From contig OX419759.1 of assembly GCA_948567375.1 (NCBI GenBank), positions 39,522,593 to 39,586,592 of the forward strand: a stretch of DNA of 64,000 bases. The letters run 5' to 3'. Within the stretch, counting starts at the first letter, position 1. The number at the start of each line of letters is the position of its first letter. The stretch is from Lunularia cruciata. Lineage: Eukaryota; Streptophyta; Marchantiopsida; Lunulariales; Lunulariaceae. Positions 13,001-24,673 of the stretch are shown in pieces. The notes below the pieces were generated by a model, which worked only from the letters and a program-made list of their open reading frames with translations, did not search any database and had not been told where the DNA came from. The translations under genes and the position numbers were made by a program.

Positions 13001-13404
13001 CTGAAGTTGGAGTTCTGTGGAACAAGTTTTGAATTTAACAATCTGTGATCTTGTGCGGTTGGTGGTGCTCAAATCTGCAACTTTCAGAGACTGCAACTTT
13101 GGACTCACATCTTCAAATGAGGTGATATTGGTCTGATTAGAAGCATCTTGTCAAGAGCTATTGATTCAATTTTTTTTCATAGAATTTGAAGCTTTGTGCT
13201 TGAAGTTATGAGCATTTGAATTCTGTGACTCAATGAGGTTTAGAAGTTTACCATAGAAAACTCTAGAGCCCATAACTCCATGTGTATTGGCTCAAATGAG
13301 TTCATTTGTGGTTCATTTGAAAGACGTACTCAAGAGCTTTTGATTGAGTCATCACTTGTATATTTTGAAATATTGTAGCCAAGGTTGTGAATTTTCAAAA
13401 TATG
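13001..13404 (+). promoter_or_regulatory. Partial LINE-A1 5' UTR
   Basis: These are the last monomers of an A1 leader in plus orientation (CTTCAAATGAGGTGAT core near 13111, GCTCAAATGAGTTC near 13290). They are interrupted by the 5' end of a second A1 element near 13405. The matching coding part is absent, so this is an orphan leader fragment. Confidence 0.6.
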
Positions 13405-14443
13405 TGTTTGAGTGGAGTTTTGAAAGTTTGACAAGAGAGGAGTTCTGAAAGTTTGAGAAGCCATATCTCACTACTTACATGTCCAAACGCTGTAGTTCTG
13501 GTCTATTTCAAAGCGCCTTGCCAAGGGCTTTCCATAGTTACCAAGATTGCATCATTTTGAGATTTGTGCAAAATGTTATGAGTGATTGAAATTTCTGACA
13601 GAGGATCCAGATTTGAGAGTTCGAATCTCCATCATATGGTGTCAAAAAGTGATTTATGTGGCATTAGAAGCACCTCGTGAAGCTCTTTTGATTGATACCA
13701 GGCACGCTTGCAGAGCACATACACACAGAAAGTTCTGAAGATTCAAATTCTGCTCTCTTTGAGATTTTAGAGTTTGAGCGAGATTTTCAACACCTTGTAA
13801 CTTTTTGGTTCCATGTCCAAATCTTTCAATCTTGGACTCATTGAAAACACCTGTGAAGTGGCTTTCTTTTGATTACCTGCTTGCTGAAGTTGGAGTTGTG
13901 TGGAACATGTTTCTGATTTCAACATTCTGTGATCTTGTGTGGTTGCTCAAATCTGCAACTTTCAGACATTGCAACTTTGGACTCACATCTTCAAATGAGG
14001 TGATCTTGGTCTCATTAGAAGCATCTTGTCAAGAACTATTGACTGAAGTTGTTTTCATAGAATTTGAAGCTTTGTGCTTGAAGTTATAATCATTTGAATT
14101 TTGTGACTCAATGAGGTTTAGAAGTTTACCATAGAAAACTCTAGAGGCCATAACTCCATGTGTATTGGCTCAAATGAGTTCATTTGTGGTTCATTTGAAA
14201 GACATACTCAAGAGCTTTTGATTGAATCATCACTTGTAGATTTTGAAGTACTGTAGCCAAGGTTGTGAATTTTCAAAATCCATAGGAAAGTTTCAAATTC
14301 AAAAGTTTGTAACTTTTGATTTTCAAGTCCAAAGGAGTAGATTTTTGGTTCATGAGAAAAATTACTTGTAGAGCTTTGGGTGTTCACAGAGCCTTAGTGA
14401 ACTAGAGGATACATTCTCATAGTCTCTGTTTAGTGCTTTTAGA
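13405..14443 (+). promoter_or_regulatory. LINE-A1 5' UTR, near full length
   Basis: This leader begins with the family's GTTTTGAAAGTTTGA-type 5' end and repeats the about 180-bp monomer up to the ORF1 ATG at 14444. It parallels 54180-55229 unit for unit. The telo-box position near 13765 reads TTTTAGAGTTTGAG, a one-base change from the usual TTTAGGGTTTGAG. Confidence 0.65.
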
Positions 14444-15283
14444 ATGGAAGCTTCCAAGATGATGCAAGACATTGTTGAGATAGCTTCAAAACAACAACAG
14501 CTTGTTGAAATGTATAGAAAAGCAAATGACTTCCACAATGAACTCAAGAGCTTTTTTGCTCCCATGTCTCAATGCATGAACAATCTTATGACAGATTTTC
14601 AAACCGTAAGAGCTGATGTCTTGATTGTGAAAGAATCTCTGAATTTGATCACCGTAGATATCCAAGAACTCAAAAAGAGTAGCAATTTGATGTTAGACTT
14701 CACAAAGGGTATGGTGGATGCTACTGAGAAGATTGCTTCCTTGGGAGCACAAGCCACAAAAATTGCTTCACAAAATGGAGGGCTACAAGAGATGGTTGAC
14801 ACATTAGAGGTCAAGATGAAGTCATATGTTGAAGCTTCTAAGGTGGCTCAAATCTCTTACTTGCAAGAGCATGAGGTTGAGAAGGAGAACCAATTGGTCA
14901 AAATGAAGAACTTGAGGATTTCAGGTTTGCCAAAGAGTGAGAAGGAAGACACCAAGGCCATAGTGTGTGAGTTTATTGCTGATTCTTTGAGAGTCCATGA
15001 TCCTCAGATTTTGCAAGCATATAGATTGGAATAACAAGGTGCACAACCAAGAAGCATTTTGGTGAGGTTTGGCTCGGAAACTCAAAGAACTGTAGTGATG
15101 GATAACAAGGCTATACTGAAGGGGCGGCGTATCTGGTTGGACCCTGATCTCACACCTCTCCAATGGCAAGCAAAGAAGGGAGAATAAGCAAAAGTGAAGG
15201 AGTCTCAACAAGCAAGTTTTGTTGCATTCTTGAGAGATAATAGAGCTATGATTAATCAAAATAAATTGTCATCTATTGTATAG
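14444..15283 (+). pseudogene. LINE-A1 ORF1 with two stops
   Basis: This copy has the same length as the intact ORF1 (840 nt including the stop), with the ATG in the same place. The coiled-coil half and the RRM-like start KNLRISGLP are intact. A TAA replaces the usual GGACAA context near 15032, and another TAA lies at 15184-15186. The terminal TAG at 15281-15283 is followed in frame by CAATTC and ORF2. Confidence 0.9.
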
Positions 15284-17501
15284 CAATTCAAGACCCTAAG
15301 AGTGCTATTTTGGAATGCTCATGGACTCACACATACCAAGTACTCCAGCACTAAGCCGTTGTGGGATGATGCTAATCTGATCAATCTTGTGGAGACATGG
15401 GAACATTAAGGAAACACCATTCAAGATATTAAAGGATTCACTCTTGTTGGTTCAACCTGGAACAAGCAGAGACAACACAAAGGAAGGGGCTTTGGAGGTA
15501 TTGCTACTTACGTTAGATTTGGCTTTGAGAAATCAATCTCTTTGATAGGTCAAGATTCAAGTGGACAATACCAATGGTTGAGGATTGGAGAACTTTCCAC
15601 ACCTTGCTCCATTGCTGTTTGTTACTTTGCCCCATTGACAACACCAATCTATTCAAGTGGAGTTCTCAACACCATGCAACCTTTCTACTCCTTGACAAAG
15701 GACGTGTTAAAGTTTCAAAGAAAAGGTGCAGTACATGTTCTTGGTGATTTCAATGTTAGGATCCAAACCTCTCAGATCACTGAGTTGAGTGACCTTGAGA
15801 ATGATCATTTCTACAGCTTGATGACCATTCTAGTGCTTGGTCATGCTCTTCCAAAGATCCTATGTCCAACCCCATGAGTGAGCACTTTTTGAGCTTTGGT
15901 GCCAATTGTAGCTTGAAGATCTTGAATGGCCTTTCTCAATTTCCAGAAACTTGTCAAAGCACATGCTTTGGGCTGAAAAGTACAAAATTTGAGCTAAGTG
16001 CCAAGCTGGTTTCAGATCAGGCTTTAGTACTTTGGATCATCTATTGGTACTCCATGTTTTGTGGTGGAAATCAAAGGGTGTTGGCAGAGCTCTCTATGTT
16101 GCCTTTATTGATTTCAAAAAGGCCTTTGATAAGGTGCTGAGGAAATCTCTAAGTGAGAGATTCATTGAAGTGAGTGTTTCAGCTGATCTGATTGGTGCTA
16201 TCTCTAGACTCTATGAGAAAGTGATTGTGAAACTTTCATTTTTGAGCTCTCAAGATGTCCTTAGCACAATGGGTGTGATTCAAGGTTGCTCTCTATCTCC
16301 AACTATGTTTGGAATCTTCATCGATGATCTAGAGGGACTACTCATGGAAGCTAGAGCTACAAGTGTACAGGTTGGCTCTTTGATGATACATGCACTCCTT
16401 TATGCAGATGATGTAGTGCTCCTTTCCACAAATCCACAGAGTTTACAGAAGCTGTTGGATTCTCTTCTTTGCTTTTGCAATCAAACAAAGATGGAGGTGA
16501 ACCTTGACAAGTCCAAGGTGATTGTGGTGGGTTCTAAAGGTGTCACACCTTTCTTTGTTGATGGACAGCAATTTGAGCAAGCCTCTTCTTATAAGTACTT
16601 GGGCCTTGAGTTTTCTCATGACTATAGCTGGTCTACTTGTGTGAAGATGAGAATCAATGCAGGCTTTAATGCTTTGTATTCAATCATGAATCGCTCTAGA
16701 CTTGCTCATCTTACCACATGGGAGTTGAAGAAGGTGTTGTTCAAATCTCTTGTGCAGCCGGTGGTTTTGTATGGTACTCAGATTTGGGGTCCAGGTACTA
16801 AGAAGACATGGTGGCAAAAGGTGGAGAAAATTCAAAAACTGTTTTTAAGTGATGAACTTGGAGTGAGGACTCAAACTCCTTATGTATTGCTGCTTGCTGA
16901 AACTGGATTTTTGCCTCTTGAAGCTGAAGCTTTGTTCTTGGCTCTCACATATGCCACTAAGGTGAGGTCCATGGAGCATGAAAGACTTCACTACTAAGCT
17001 TTTTGTGCCACTCTATCCATTGGTTGGTATATAGATCTGATTGCATGGGCCACAAGGTGGAATGTTTGTGAGCGACATTAGATATTGGAGCCTATTGCAC
17101 TTTGAGAGGTGATCAAGGAGCAGTTCTTATTACGCTTGTGGCAGCAACCCGGTACCAAGATGGTGTTCTATCAGCATTTTGTAAATCCTATGTTGGTGTA
17201 TTGTGAGCAAGATTATCTCTTGGCTATGATTTCTACTTCACTTAGACATGTTATTGCTCAATATAGAACTAGTTCTTCTGGACTAGAAGTAGAACAAGGG
17301 CCTTGGCAGCACATAGAGCACTCCATGCGACTTTGCAAATTGTGTACTATGAGCAAAGTTGAGGATGATCACCATGTGTTTGTTGATTCCTCTTTTTACA
17401 CGCAGATCAGAGTTAGACATCAGATGACTTGTAGTGATTTCTCAACTCTCCTACAGGTTGAAGCTTTGGCATTAGGGAAGTATATGATAGAGATTAATTG
17501 A
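15284..17501 (+). pseudogene. LINE-A1 ORF2 with large internal deletion
   Basis: ORF2 starts in frame after the ORF1 TAG and runs through the endonuclease (LGDFNVRIQ near 15745). Near 15970 it jumps directly to the RT palm region (KAKCQAGF equivalent), losing roughly 1 kb. The RT part keeps YADD (about 16402) and is open from 16032 to 16997. Stops follow (16996, 17081, 17102), and the C-terminus ends early at TGA 17499-17501. This is a dead copy whose deletion junction lies at a short shared GGCTG-type sequence. Confidence 0.85.
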
Positions 17502-17650
17502 CCTCGGACCAATTTGTTGCAGATTGGTCATATGCCCTAGGCTTTGGCCTAGGCTCACATTTCATGTGTTTTGTATTGTGTTTCCAGCCTTTTGACTCTT
17601 TGGGTATTCTGTGCTCTATATTTCATTGTTCATTGTTCATTGTTCATTGT
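17502..17650 (+). mobile_element. LINE-A1 3' UTR and tail
   Basis: This contains a degenerate first hairpin, the second hairpin with a CCTAGGC/GCCTAGG stem and TTTG loop (about 17538-17555), the conserved GACTCTTTGGGT block and a tail of CATTGTTCATTGTT repeats. There is no poly(A). Confidence 0.8.
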
Positions 17651-17844
17651 AGGATTTCAAAATTTTCATGTAGGAAAAGTTCAAATTCAAAAGTTTGTAA
17701 CTTTTGATTTTCAAGTCCAAAGGAGTAGATTTTTTGTTCATGAGATTTTTGGTTCATAAAAAGTCTTTGTAGAGCTATTGGTGTTCACAAAGCCTGAGTG
17801 AACCAGAGGATAAATTCTCATAATAGCTGTTTAGAGCTTTTAGA
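17651..17844 (+). promoter_or_regulatory. Short LINE-A1 5' UTR remnant
   Basis: This is the last monomer of an A1 leader (GTTTGTAACTTTTGATTTTC, AGTCCAAAGGAGTAGATTTT) directly abutting the previous element's tail. It leads into the next ORF1. A short local duplication (TTTTTGTTCATGAG / TTTTTGGTTCAT) is visible near 17730. Confidence 0.6.
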
Positions 17845-18658
17845 ATGGAAGCTTCCAAGATGATGCAAGACATTGTTGAGACAGCTTGCTGAAATGTATA
17901 GAAAAGCAAATGACTTCCACAAGGAACTCAAGAGCTTTTTTCCCCCATGTCTCAATGCATGAACCTTCTTATGGCAGATTTGCAAACCGTAAGAGTTGAT
18001 GTCTTGATTGTGAAAGAATCTCTAAATTTGATCACCGTAGATATCCAAGAACTCAAAAAGAGTAGCAATTTGATTTTAGACTCCACAAAGGGTATGGAGG
18101 ATACTACTGAGAAGGTTGCTTCCTTGGGAGCACAAGCCACCAAAATTGCTTCACAAAATATAGGGCTACAAGAGATGTTTGAGACATTGGAGGTCAAGAT
18201 GAAGTCATATGATGAAGATAGCTCAAATCTCTTACTTGCAAGAGCATGAGGTTAAGAAGGAAAACCTAATGGTCAAAATGAAGAACTTGAGGATTTCAGG
18301 TTTGCCAGAGAGTGAGAAGGAAGACACCAAGGCCATAGTGTGTGAGTTTATTGCTGATTCTTTGAGAGTCCATGATCCTCAGATTTTGCAAGCATATAGA
18401 TTGGAACAACAAGGTGCACAACCAAGAAGCATTTTGGTGAGGTTTGGCTCAGAAACTCAAAGGAATGCAGTGATGGATAACAAGGCTATACTGAAGGGAC
18501 GGCGTATCTGGTTGGACCGTGATCTCACACCTCTCCAATGGCAAGCAAAGAAGGGAGAATTAGAAAAAGTGAAGGAGGCTCAACAAGCAAGTTTTGTTGC
18601 ATTCTTGAGAGATAATAGAGCTGTGATTACTCAAAAGAAATTGTCAGCTATTGCATAG
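17845..18658 (+). pseudogene. LINE-A1 ORF1, deletion-bearing
   Basis: It begins with ATG-GAAGCTTCC but loses about 20 bases near 17886 and one base near 17940, and has another small deletion near 18219. The coiled coil is therefore split over frames. The C-terminal RRM-like part (18209-18658) is open and ends at TAG 18656-18658, again followed by in-frame CAATTCCAG and ORF2. Confidence 0.85.
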
Positions 18659-21556
18659 CAATTCCAGACCCTAAGAGTGCTGTTTTGGAATTTTCATGGG
18701 TCACACATACCAAGTACTCCAATGCCAAGCCTTTGTGGGATGATGTTGATCTGATCAATCTTGTGGAGACATGGGAACATAAAGGAAACACCATTCAAGA
18801 TATTGAAGGATTCACTCTTGTTGGTTCAATTAGGAACAAGCGGAGGCAACACAGAGGAAGGGGCTTTGAAGGTATTGCTACTAACATCAAATTTAGCTCT
18901 GAGAAATCAGTATCTTTGATAGGTCAATATTCAAGTGGAAAATACAAATGGCTGAGGATAGAAGGAGTTGCCACACCTTGCTTCATTGTTGTTTGTTACT
19001 TTGCCCTATTGATAGTACCAATCTATTCAAGTGGAGTTCTCAACACCTATTCAAGTGGAGTTCTCAACACCATGTAGCCTTTCCACTCCTTGACAAAGGA
19101 TGTGTTAGAGTTTCAAAGTAAAGGTACAATACTTGTTCTTGGTGATTTCAATGCTAGGATCCAAACCTCTCAAATCCTTGAGTTGAGTGACCTTGATAAT
19201 GATCCTTTCCACAACTTGATAGACCATTCTAGTGCTTGGTCATGCTCTTCCAAAGATCCTATGTCCAACTCCATGATTGAACACTTTTTGAGCTTTGGTG
19301 CCAATTGTAGCTTGAAGATCTTGAATGGCCTTTCTCAATTTCTAGAAACTTGTAAAAGCATATGCTTTGCCTCTAGTGGATCAAGCACCGTAGATTATAT
19401 GCTCACTTCAGCTAATGATATCCATCTTGTCTTAGATTTTGCTGTTTTAGATCCTCAACCAAAATCAGACCATGCACCTCTATCTTGTACCATCCTTCTT
19501 TGTTGCCTGAATAGAACCACATTACCTATTGACCATGCCTTTAGAGTGAAACTTCCTCTAGATTTTCACAAAAGAGACTTGTACCAACAAGCTATCCAAG
19601 AGAAATTGAGTTCCATGGAGTGGAGTTCTGATTTTGAACAACGTAATGATCAATTGGTTGACCTTCTTCAATATGCATCAACTTCTTTGTTTCCAAGAGG
19701 CTCTCACAAGAAGAGACTTGGTCTCCCTTGCAACAGATGGTATGATGCTGATTGCAAAATGGCAAGGATCAAAGCTATGGATAGGTCTCTTGATCAGATT
19801 GCACAAAATCAGGCCTTTGTTTCATACAGAAAGTTGGTGAAGTGCAAAAAGTGAGCATTTTTGAGACTCAAGGGGGTTGAGTTGAGCACTGGACTGAGGA
19901 GCAATCCCAAGGCTTTTTGGAAGAAGGTAACCATCAGATCTCCATCTCCATCGCTGGACCTAAATGAGCTTTGTGAACATGTGAAGGATCTGTACTTTTT
20001 CCTTGATGCTCCAAGCATGGCATCTTGCCTTGGATCTGCTCTCACCATCTCTGAAGCTGATATCAAGTACCAATTGAAGAAGTTGGCCAATGGTGAGGCT
20101 AAAGACCTTGATGGACTATGTGTTGAACTTTTGAAGTGGGGCGGCAGCCATTTGATTGCAATACTCACTTCTAGTTTGAATGTGTTTCCAGCCTTTTGAC
20201 TCTTTGGGTCTTTCGGGCTTTATATTTCACTATTTCATTGTTTCATTGTTTCAATGAGGTAATCAAGTGTGGCTTTCTTGATAGATGGTGCTTGAATAAG
20301 GTAGTTCCTATTCACAAGTCTGGCCAGAGAGATGTTGTCACCAATTACCATATTATACTTGTTGGTAGTGTCTTTGCCAAGTTGTATGGTCAGATTTTGG
20401 AGTCAAGGTTGAGTGCTTGGGCTGAAAAGTACAAAATTTGAGCTAAGTGCCAAGTTGGTTTCAGATCAGGCTTTAGTACTTTGGACCGCCTATTGGTACT
20501 CCATGTTTTGTGGTGGAAATCAAAGGGTGTTGGCAGAGCTCTCTATGTTGCATTTATTGATTTCAGAAAGGCCTTTGATAAGGTGCTGAGAAAATCTCTA
20601 AGTGAGAGACTCATTGAAGTTGGTGTTTTAGCTGATCTGATTGGTGCTATCTCTAGACTCTATGAGAAAGTGATTGTGAAACTTTCATCTTTGAGCTCTC
20701 AAGATATCCTTAACACAATGAGTGTGATTCAAGGTTGCTCTCTATCTCCAACTTTGTTTGGAATCTTCATTGATGATCTAGAGAGTCTACTCATGGAAGC
20801 TAGAGCTACAAGTGTATAGGTTGGCTCTTTGATGATACATGCACTCCTTTATGCAGATGATGTAGTGCTCCTTTCCACAAATCCATAGAGTTTACAGAAG
20901 CTGTTGGATTCTCTTCTTTGCTTTTGCAATCAAACAAAGATGGAGGTGAACCTTGACAAGTCCAAGGTGATTGTGGTGGGTTCTAAAGGTGTCACACCTT
21001 TCTTTGTCGATGGACAGCAAGTTGAGCAAGCCTCTTCTTATAAGTACTTGGGCCTTGAGCTTTCTCATGACTATAGCTGGTCTACTTGTGTGAAGATGAG
21101 AATCAATGCAGGCTTTAGTGCTTTGTATTCAATCATGAATCGCTCTAGACTTGCTCATCTTACCACATGGGAGTTGAAGAAGGTGAATCTCTTGTGCAGC
21201 CGGTGGTTTTGTATGGTACTCAGATTTGGGGTCCAAGTACTAAGAAGACATGGTGGCAAAAGGTGGAGAAAATTCAAAAACTGTTTTTAAGTGATGAACT
21301 TGGAGTGAGGACTCAAACTCCTTATGTATTACTGCTTGCTGAAACTGGATTTTTGCCTCTTGAAGCTGAAGCTTTGTTCTTGGCTCTCACATATGCCACT
21401 AAGGTGAGGTCCATGGAGCATGAGAGACTTCCCTACCAAGCTTTTTGTGCCACTCTATCTATTTGTTGGTATACAGATCTGATTGCATGGGCCACAAGGT
21501 GGAATGTTTGTGAGCGACATTAGAGATTGAAGCCTATTGCACTTCAAGAGGTGAAC
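18659..21556 (+). pseudogene. LINE-A1 ORF2, near full length but broken
   Basis: This copy covers the endonuclease (LGDFNARIQ near 19138, SDHAPLS near 19470), linker, RT (YADD near 20850) and thumb. It is interrupted by stops (19075, 19852, 20439, 20816, 20886), a solo-tail insertion at 20183-20252 and a small deletion near 21184. A short local duplication of the TATTCAAGTGGAGTTCTCAA phrase lies at 19021-19065. It ends at the LREV region near 21550, where another element's 5' end follows. Confidence 0.85.
20183..20252 (+). mobile_element. Solo LINE-A 3' tail insertion (S1)
   Basis: About 70 bases of the LINE-A 3' UTR (TGTTTCCAGCCTTTTGACTC to the TTTCATTG repeats) sit in the middle of ORF2 coding sequence. 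They are flanked by AATG on both sides (20179-20182 and 20253-20256); the other ORF2 copies have a single AATG there. This is an insertion retaining only the very 3' end. Confidence 0.8.
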
Positions 21557-22001
21557 ATGAAGGAAACACCATTCGAGAAGGGGCAAGTTTTGAAAGTTTG
21601 AGAGAAGAAGAGTCCCGAATGTTTGAGAATTTGTATCTCAAGTTGTACATGTCCAACGTTAAGGTTCTGGTTTTGTTTGAAGCGCCTTGCCAAGAGCTTT
21701 CCATAGCCACCAAAATTGCATCATTTTGAGCTTTGTGCAAAACGTTATGAGTGATTGAAATTTTTGACAGAGGATCCAGATCTGAGAGTTCGAATCTTCA
21801 TAATACGATGTCCAAATGGAGTGATTTTTGTGGCATTAGAAGCGCCTTGGGAATATCTTTCGATTGATACCAGGCATGCTTGCAGATCACATACACACAA
21901 AGACCTATGAAGATTCAAATTCTGCCATCTCTCGGAGATTTTTAGGGTTTGAGCTCAATTTTCAACACCTTGTAACTTTTTGGTTCCATGTCCAAATCTT
22001 T
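21557..22001 (+). promoter_or_regulatory. LINE-A1 5' end and UTR fragment
   Basis: The 5' start (GTTTTGAAAGTTTGAGAG near 21580) and two to three monomers of an A1 leader are present, including GTCCAAATGGAGTGAT near 21810 and a TTTTTAGGGTTTGAG box near 21950. The fragment stops near 22001, fused to ORF2 C-terminal sequence, so the rest of that element is deleted. Confidence 0.65.
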
Positions 22002-22562
22002 CACATATGCCACTTAGGTGAGGTCTATGGAGCATGAGAGACTTCCCTACCAAGCTTTTTATGCCGCTCTATCTATCTGGGCTTTATATTTCATTTCATT
22101 ATTGGTTGGTATACAAATCTGATTGCATGGGCCACAAGGTGGAATGTTTGTAAGCGACATTGGGGATTGGAGCCTGTTGCACTTTGAGAGGTGATCAAGG
22201 AGCCGTTCTTACTACACTTATGGCAACAACCTGGTACCAAGATCGTGTTCTATCAGTAGTTTGTAAATCCTATGTTGGTGTATTGTGAGCAAGATTATCT
22301 CTTAGTTAGGATTTCTACTTCACTTAGACATGTTATTGCTCAATACAGAACTAGTTCCCATAGACTAGAAGTAGAAAAAGGGAGTTGGCAGTAGATAGAG
22401 CACTCTATGAAACTTTGCAAATTGTGTACTATGAGCAAAGTTGAGGATGAGCACCATGTGTTTGTTGATTGCCCTTGTTACACGCAGATTAGAGTAGACA
22501 TCAGATGACTTGTAGTGATTTCTCAACTCTCTTACAGGTTGAAGCTTTAGCATTAGGGAAGT
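22002..22562 (+). pseudogene. LINE-A ORF2 C-terminal fragment
   Basis: This is ORF2 from the YATKVRSMEHE region to the C-terminus (CKLCTMSKVEDEHH is legible), with several stops and a one-base deletion near 22494. It is broken by a tiny insertion of about 24 bases (GGGCTTTATATTTCATTTC, about 22077-22099) that matches the LINE-A 3' terminus. The fragment ends at the LTR-element boundary. Confidence 0.8.
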
Positions 22563-23124
22563 TTAGGATTCTGTAGCTGTACTAAGACTCTCTCCAAGAT
22601 CTTTCACCAAAGTCTCCAAAAGTGAGTTTAATCCACTACACTCATGTCCTTTTGGAAGTCCTTCAACTCCACAAAACTCACACAACTCCTTGGTCTTAGA
22701 TTTTCTCCCTCCCAATCTTGGTGAAGAAGGTCCAACATGCAAACCCAAGTCAAGTAAGCCTCTCCTTTCCCTCAATCTCTTGCTCTCAAAGTTCAATAGA
22801 CATGAACTTGCCTTATGTCTCTTCTCTCCACATAGAAAGCACTTAGACTCACTCTTTCCTCCAAGTGGTGTAGGTTTTTGGATCCTCTCAACACTCTCTT
22901 CAAATTCTATTGTAAACACTCTTTTCCTCAAATCCACCCCTATAATCACCTTGCACCCTTGGGGAACCTTGCATAGTCTCAATTTCCACTCTTGGTGACC
23001 CTCCATGTTCCCAAGATGAATCTAAACACTCAAACATGCTTTTTGTTGCTCTCAAACTCCTCATGCATGAGATCTCCACTCTACAGAATTGAACCTTCCT
23101 CACAATTTCACTCAGACCTCTCAA
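22563..23124 (-). pseudogene. CCHC-knuckle retroelement protein (gag/ORF1-like), frameshifted
   Basis: Two overlapping minus-strand frames (23124-22900 and 23006-22563) together read as one broken protein. The downstream frame carries a retroviral-type zinc knuckle CFLCGEKRHKASSC (C-x2-C-x4-H-x4-C) at its residues 56-69 and a second Cys/His cluster CEFCGVEGLPKGHEC at 109-123. The upstream frame holds a basic segment. It is unrelated to LINE-A ORF1, which lacks Cys/His knuckles. Position downstream of an LTR/PBS candidate on the same strand suggests gag, but an ORF1 of a CCHC-type plant LINE is also possible. No pol sequence follows; the copy is cut at 22563. Confidence 0.55.
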
Positions 23125-23755
23125 CTTGTCTGTGACAGTCCTCTGAAATTTTTCACACTTGATTACAACTCTAGGTTGTCCTTCCTTGCAAAATTTCAGA
23201 TCTTTTCATTGAGCCATTTGGCTTAGACACCTTTCTATTCAGCACACATATTTCAGATTTGGTCTGAAAGCCACCCCCTTCACTTCAAAAACTCATAACT
23301 CCCTACTCAAAATTGATCTCTCTCTAATTTTTGTGTCAAAAGGTAGGATATAACGTGATAAATTTTCTTGGAAAGTTTCAATCCACTGAAAATTAAAGAA
23401 ATGGTAGACTCTGTACAAATTTCAAGAGAGCATGCAGTTGCAGGAGCAGTTTACCCTATCAACTTTCAAAAATTCTAGCCCAATGCGCATAATAGATCTC
23501 ACAATAATTCTAATTGTGATAATTGAAAGATAACCCAAGCTATCCTGTGTAGAATTTTCAAGTTCAGATCTCAAACTTGAGATTTTGCCCAAAATCACCT
23601 TAATTTCCAAAATCTGCAATCCACCTCACACAATCTATCCAAATCCTCTCATGTGTACAAGATGTACAAAATCACCTCAAAGACATCATAATGAACTACA
23701 AGGTATAAAAATGGATCTTGGTTCTCTAACATAAGTTCAGCACTCTCCTCTCTTA

Positions 23756-23863
23756 ATGAAACAATGAACAATGAAATATAAAGCCCAAAAGACCCAAAGA
23801 GTCAAAAGGCTGGAAACACAATACAAACACATGAAATGTGAGCCTAGGCAAGGGCCTAGAACA
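23756..23863 (-). mobile_element. Solo LINE-A 3' tail insertion (S3)
   Basis: About 108 bases of LINE-A 3' end in minus orientation (ATGAAACAATGAACAATGAA tail, AAGCCCAAAAGACCCAAAGA, GAGCCTAGGCAAGGGCCTAG). It lies inside the leader of the LTR-type element. It begins at the second hairpin. I could not define a target duplication. Confidence 0.75.
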
Positions 23864-23962
23864 TAACACTTGTGTGTAATGTTTTTTCCAAGTGAACTCT
23901 CATAGCCTCCTTTTGCCTAATGTAGAATTGAACGTGGAATATTATCTTGCTTTCTAGAGAGG

Positions 23963-23979
23963 TCCCGGCAACGGAACCA
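23963..23979 (-). other. Candidate tRNA primer-binding site
   Basis: Read on the minus strand this is TGGTTCCGTTGCCGGGA, differing by two bases from the tRNA-Asp-complementary site TGGCGCCGTTGCCGGGGA common in plant Ty3/gypsy elements. It sits four bases from the inner edge of a putative LTR (…CTCACA at 23984), which is the expected geometry. Confidence 0.6.
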
Positions 23980-23983
23980 AAAA

Positions 23984-24672
23984 TGTGAGCCAGCTTGTCT
24001 CTCACTCAGGATGAACCTCTGATGGCTATTATAGTAGCGCACCATGGACTAAGAAGGCAAGAAACCCCAACTCCATCATACTCCTCCAAGGCTAACACTC
24101 CAAGACTCAAGGTATTGCTCACTAGAGAACTCAATGAGAGAGAGATAGTTGCAAATGAAAGGATGATGAGTACTTCCTCACTCCTTGTTTATATACTTGT
24201 GAAATAATTACGCACCAAAGTTACTAATTATTGGAGTAACTCAAATTACTAGGCTAAAAGTCAAGTAAAGTCAAAAAAGTAGAAAGAAATATCCAATCAC
24301 ATGGTCATATTCCACTAGCATGTGATCTTATCTTGACCTAACCACTAACTCAAGGATTCCTTCACATGGGCTATCCTTGGACTATAGAAGAATCCAAAAC
24401 AAAAAGGCTTGTGGGCCAAAGAGTTCTTAACTCTTTCCTCAAAGCCAAACACCTAGGAATAATACCAAGTCAACATACTAGAATCCAAAATAGTGGTGCT
24501 CATCTTTTCCACCTCCTTTAAAGTAAGATCCCCTCTATCTTAGCTATGACTAACTCTAGCTAATCATGACTAATGTAGAACCATCCTTTATCTCTATATA
24601 AATAATATCTCTCAAGTACTCATAATACCAAGCTAAATATTACAATACCACACACATGCACAAATGGGTGTT
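23984..24672 (-). mobile_element. Putative 5' LTR of a Ty3/gypsy-type element
   Basis: On the minus strand this stretch ends in CA next to the primer-binding site. It contains a TATA-like ATTATTTATATAGAG near 24590-24610. It has no LINE homology. The outer end is uncertain (TG-starting candidates at about 24650-24668), because LINE-A sequence begins at about 24674. No second LTR is present in the window, so the call rests on the PBS and end dinucleotide. Confidence 0.45.
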
Positions 24673-24673
24673 A

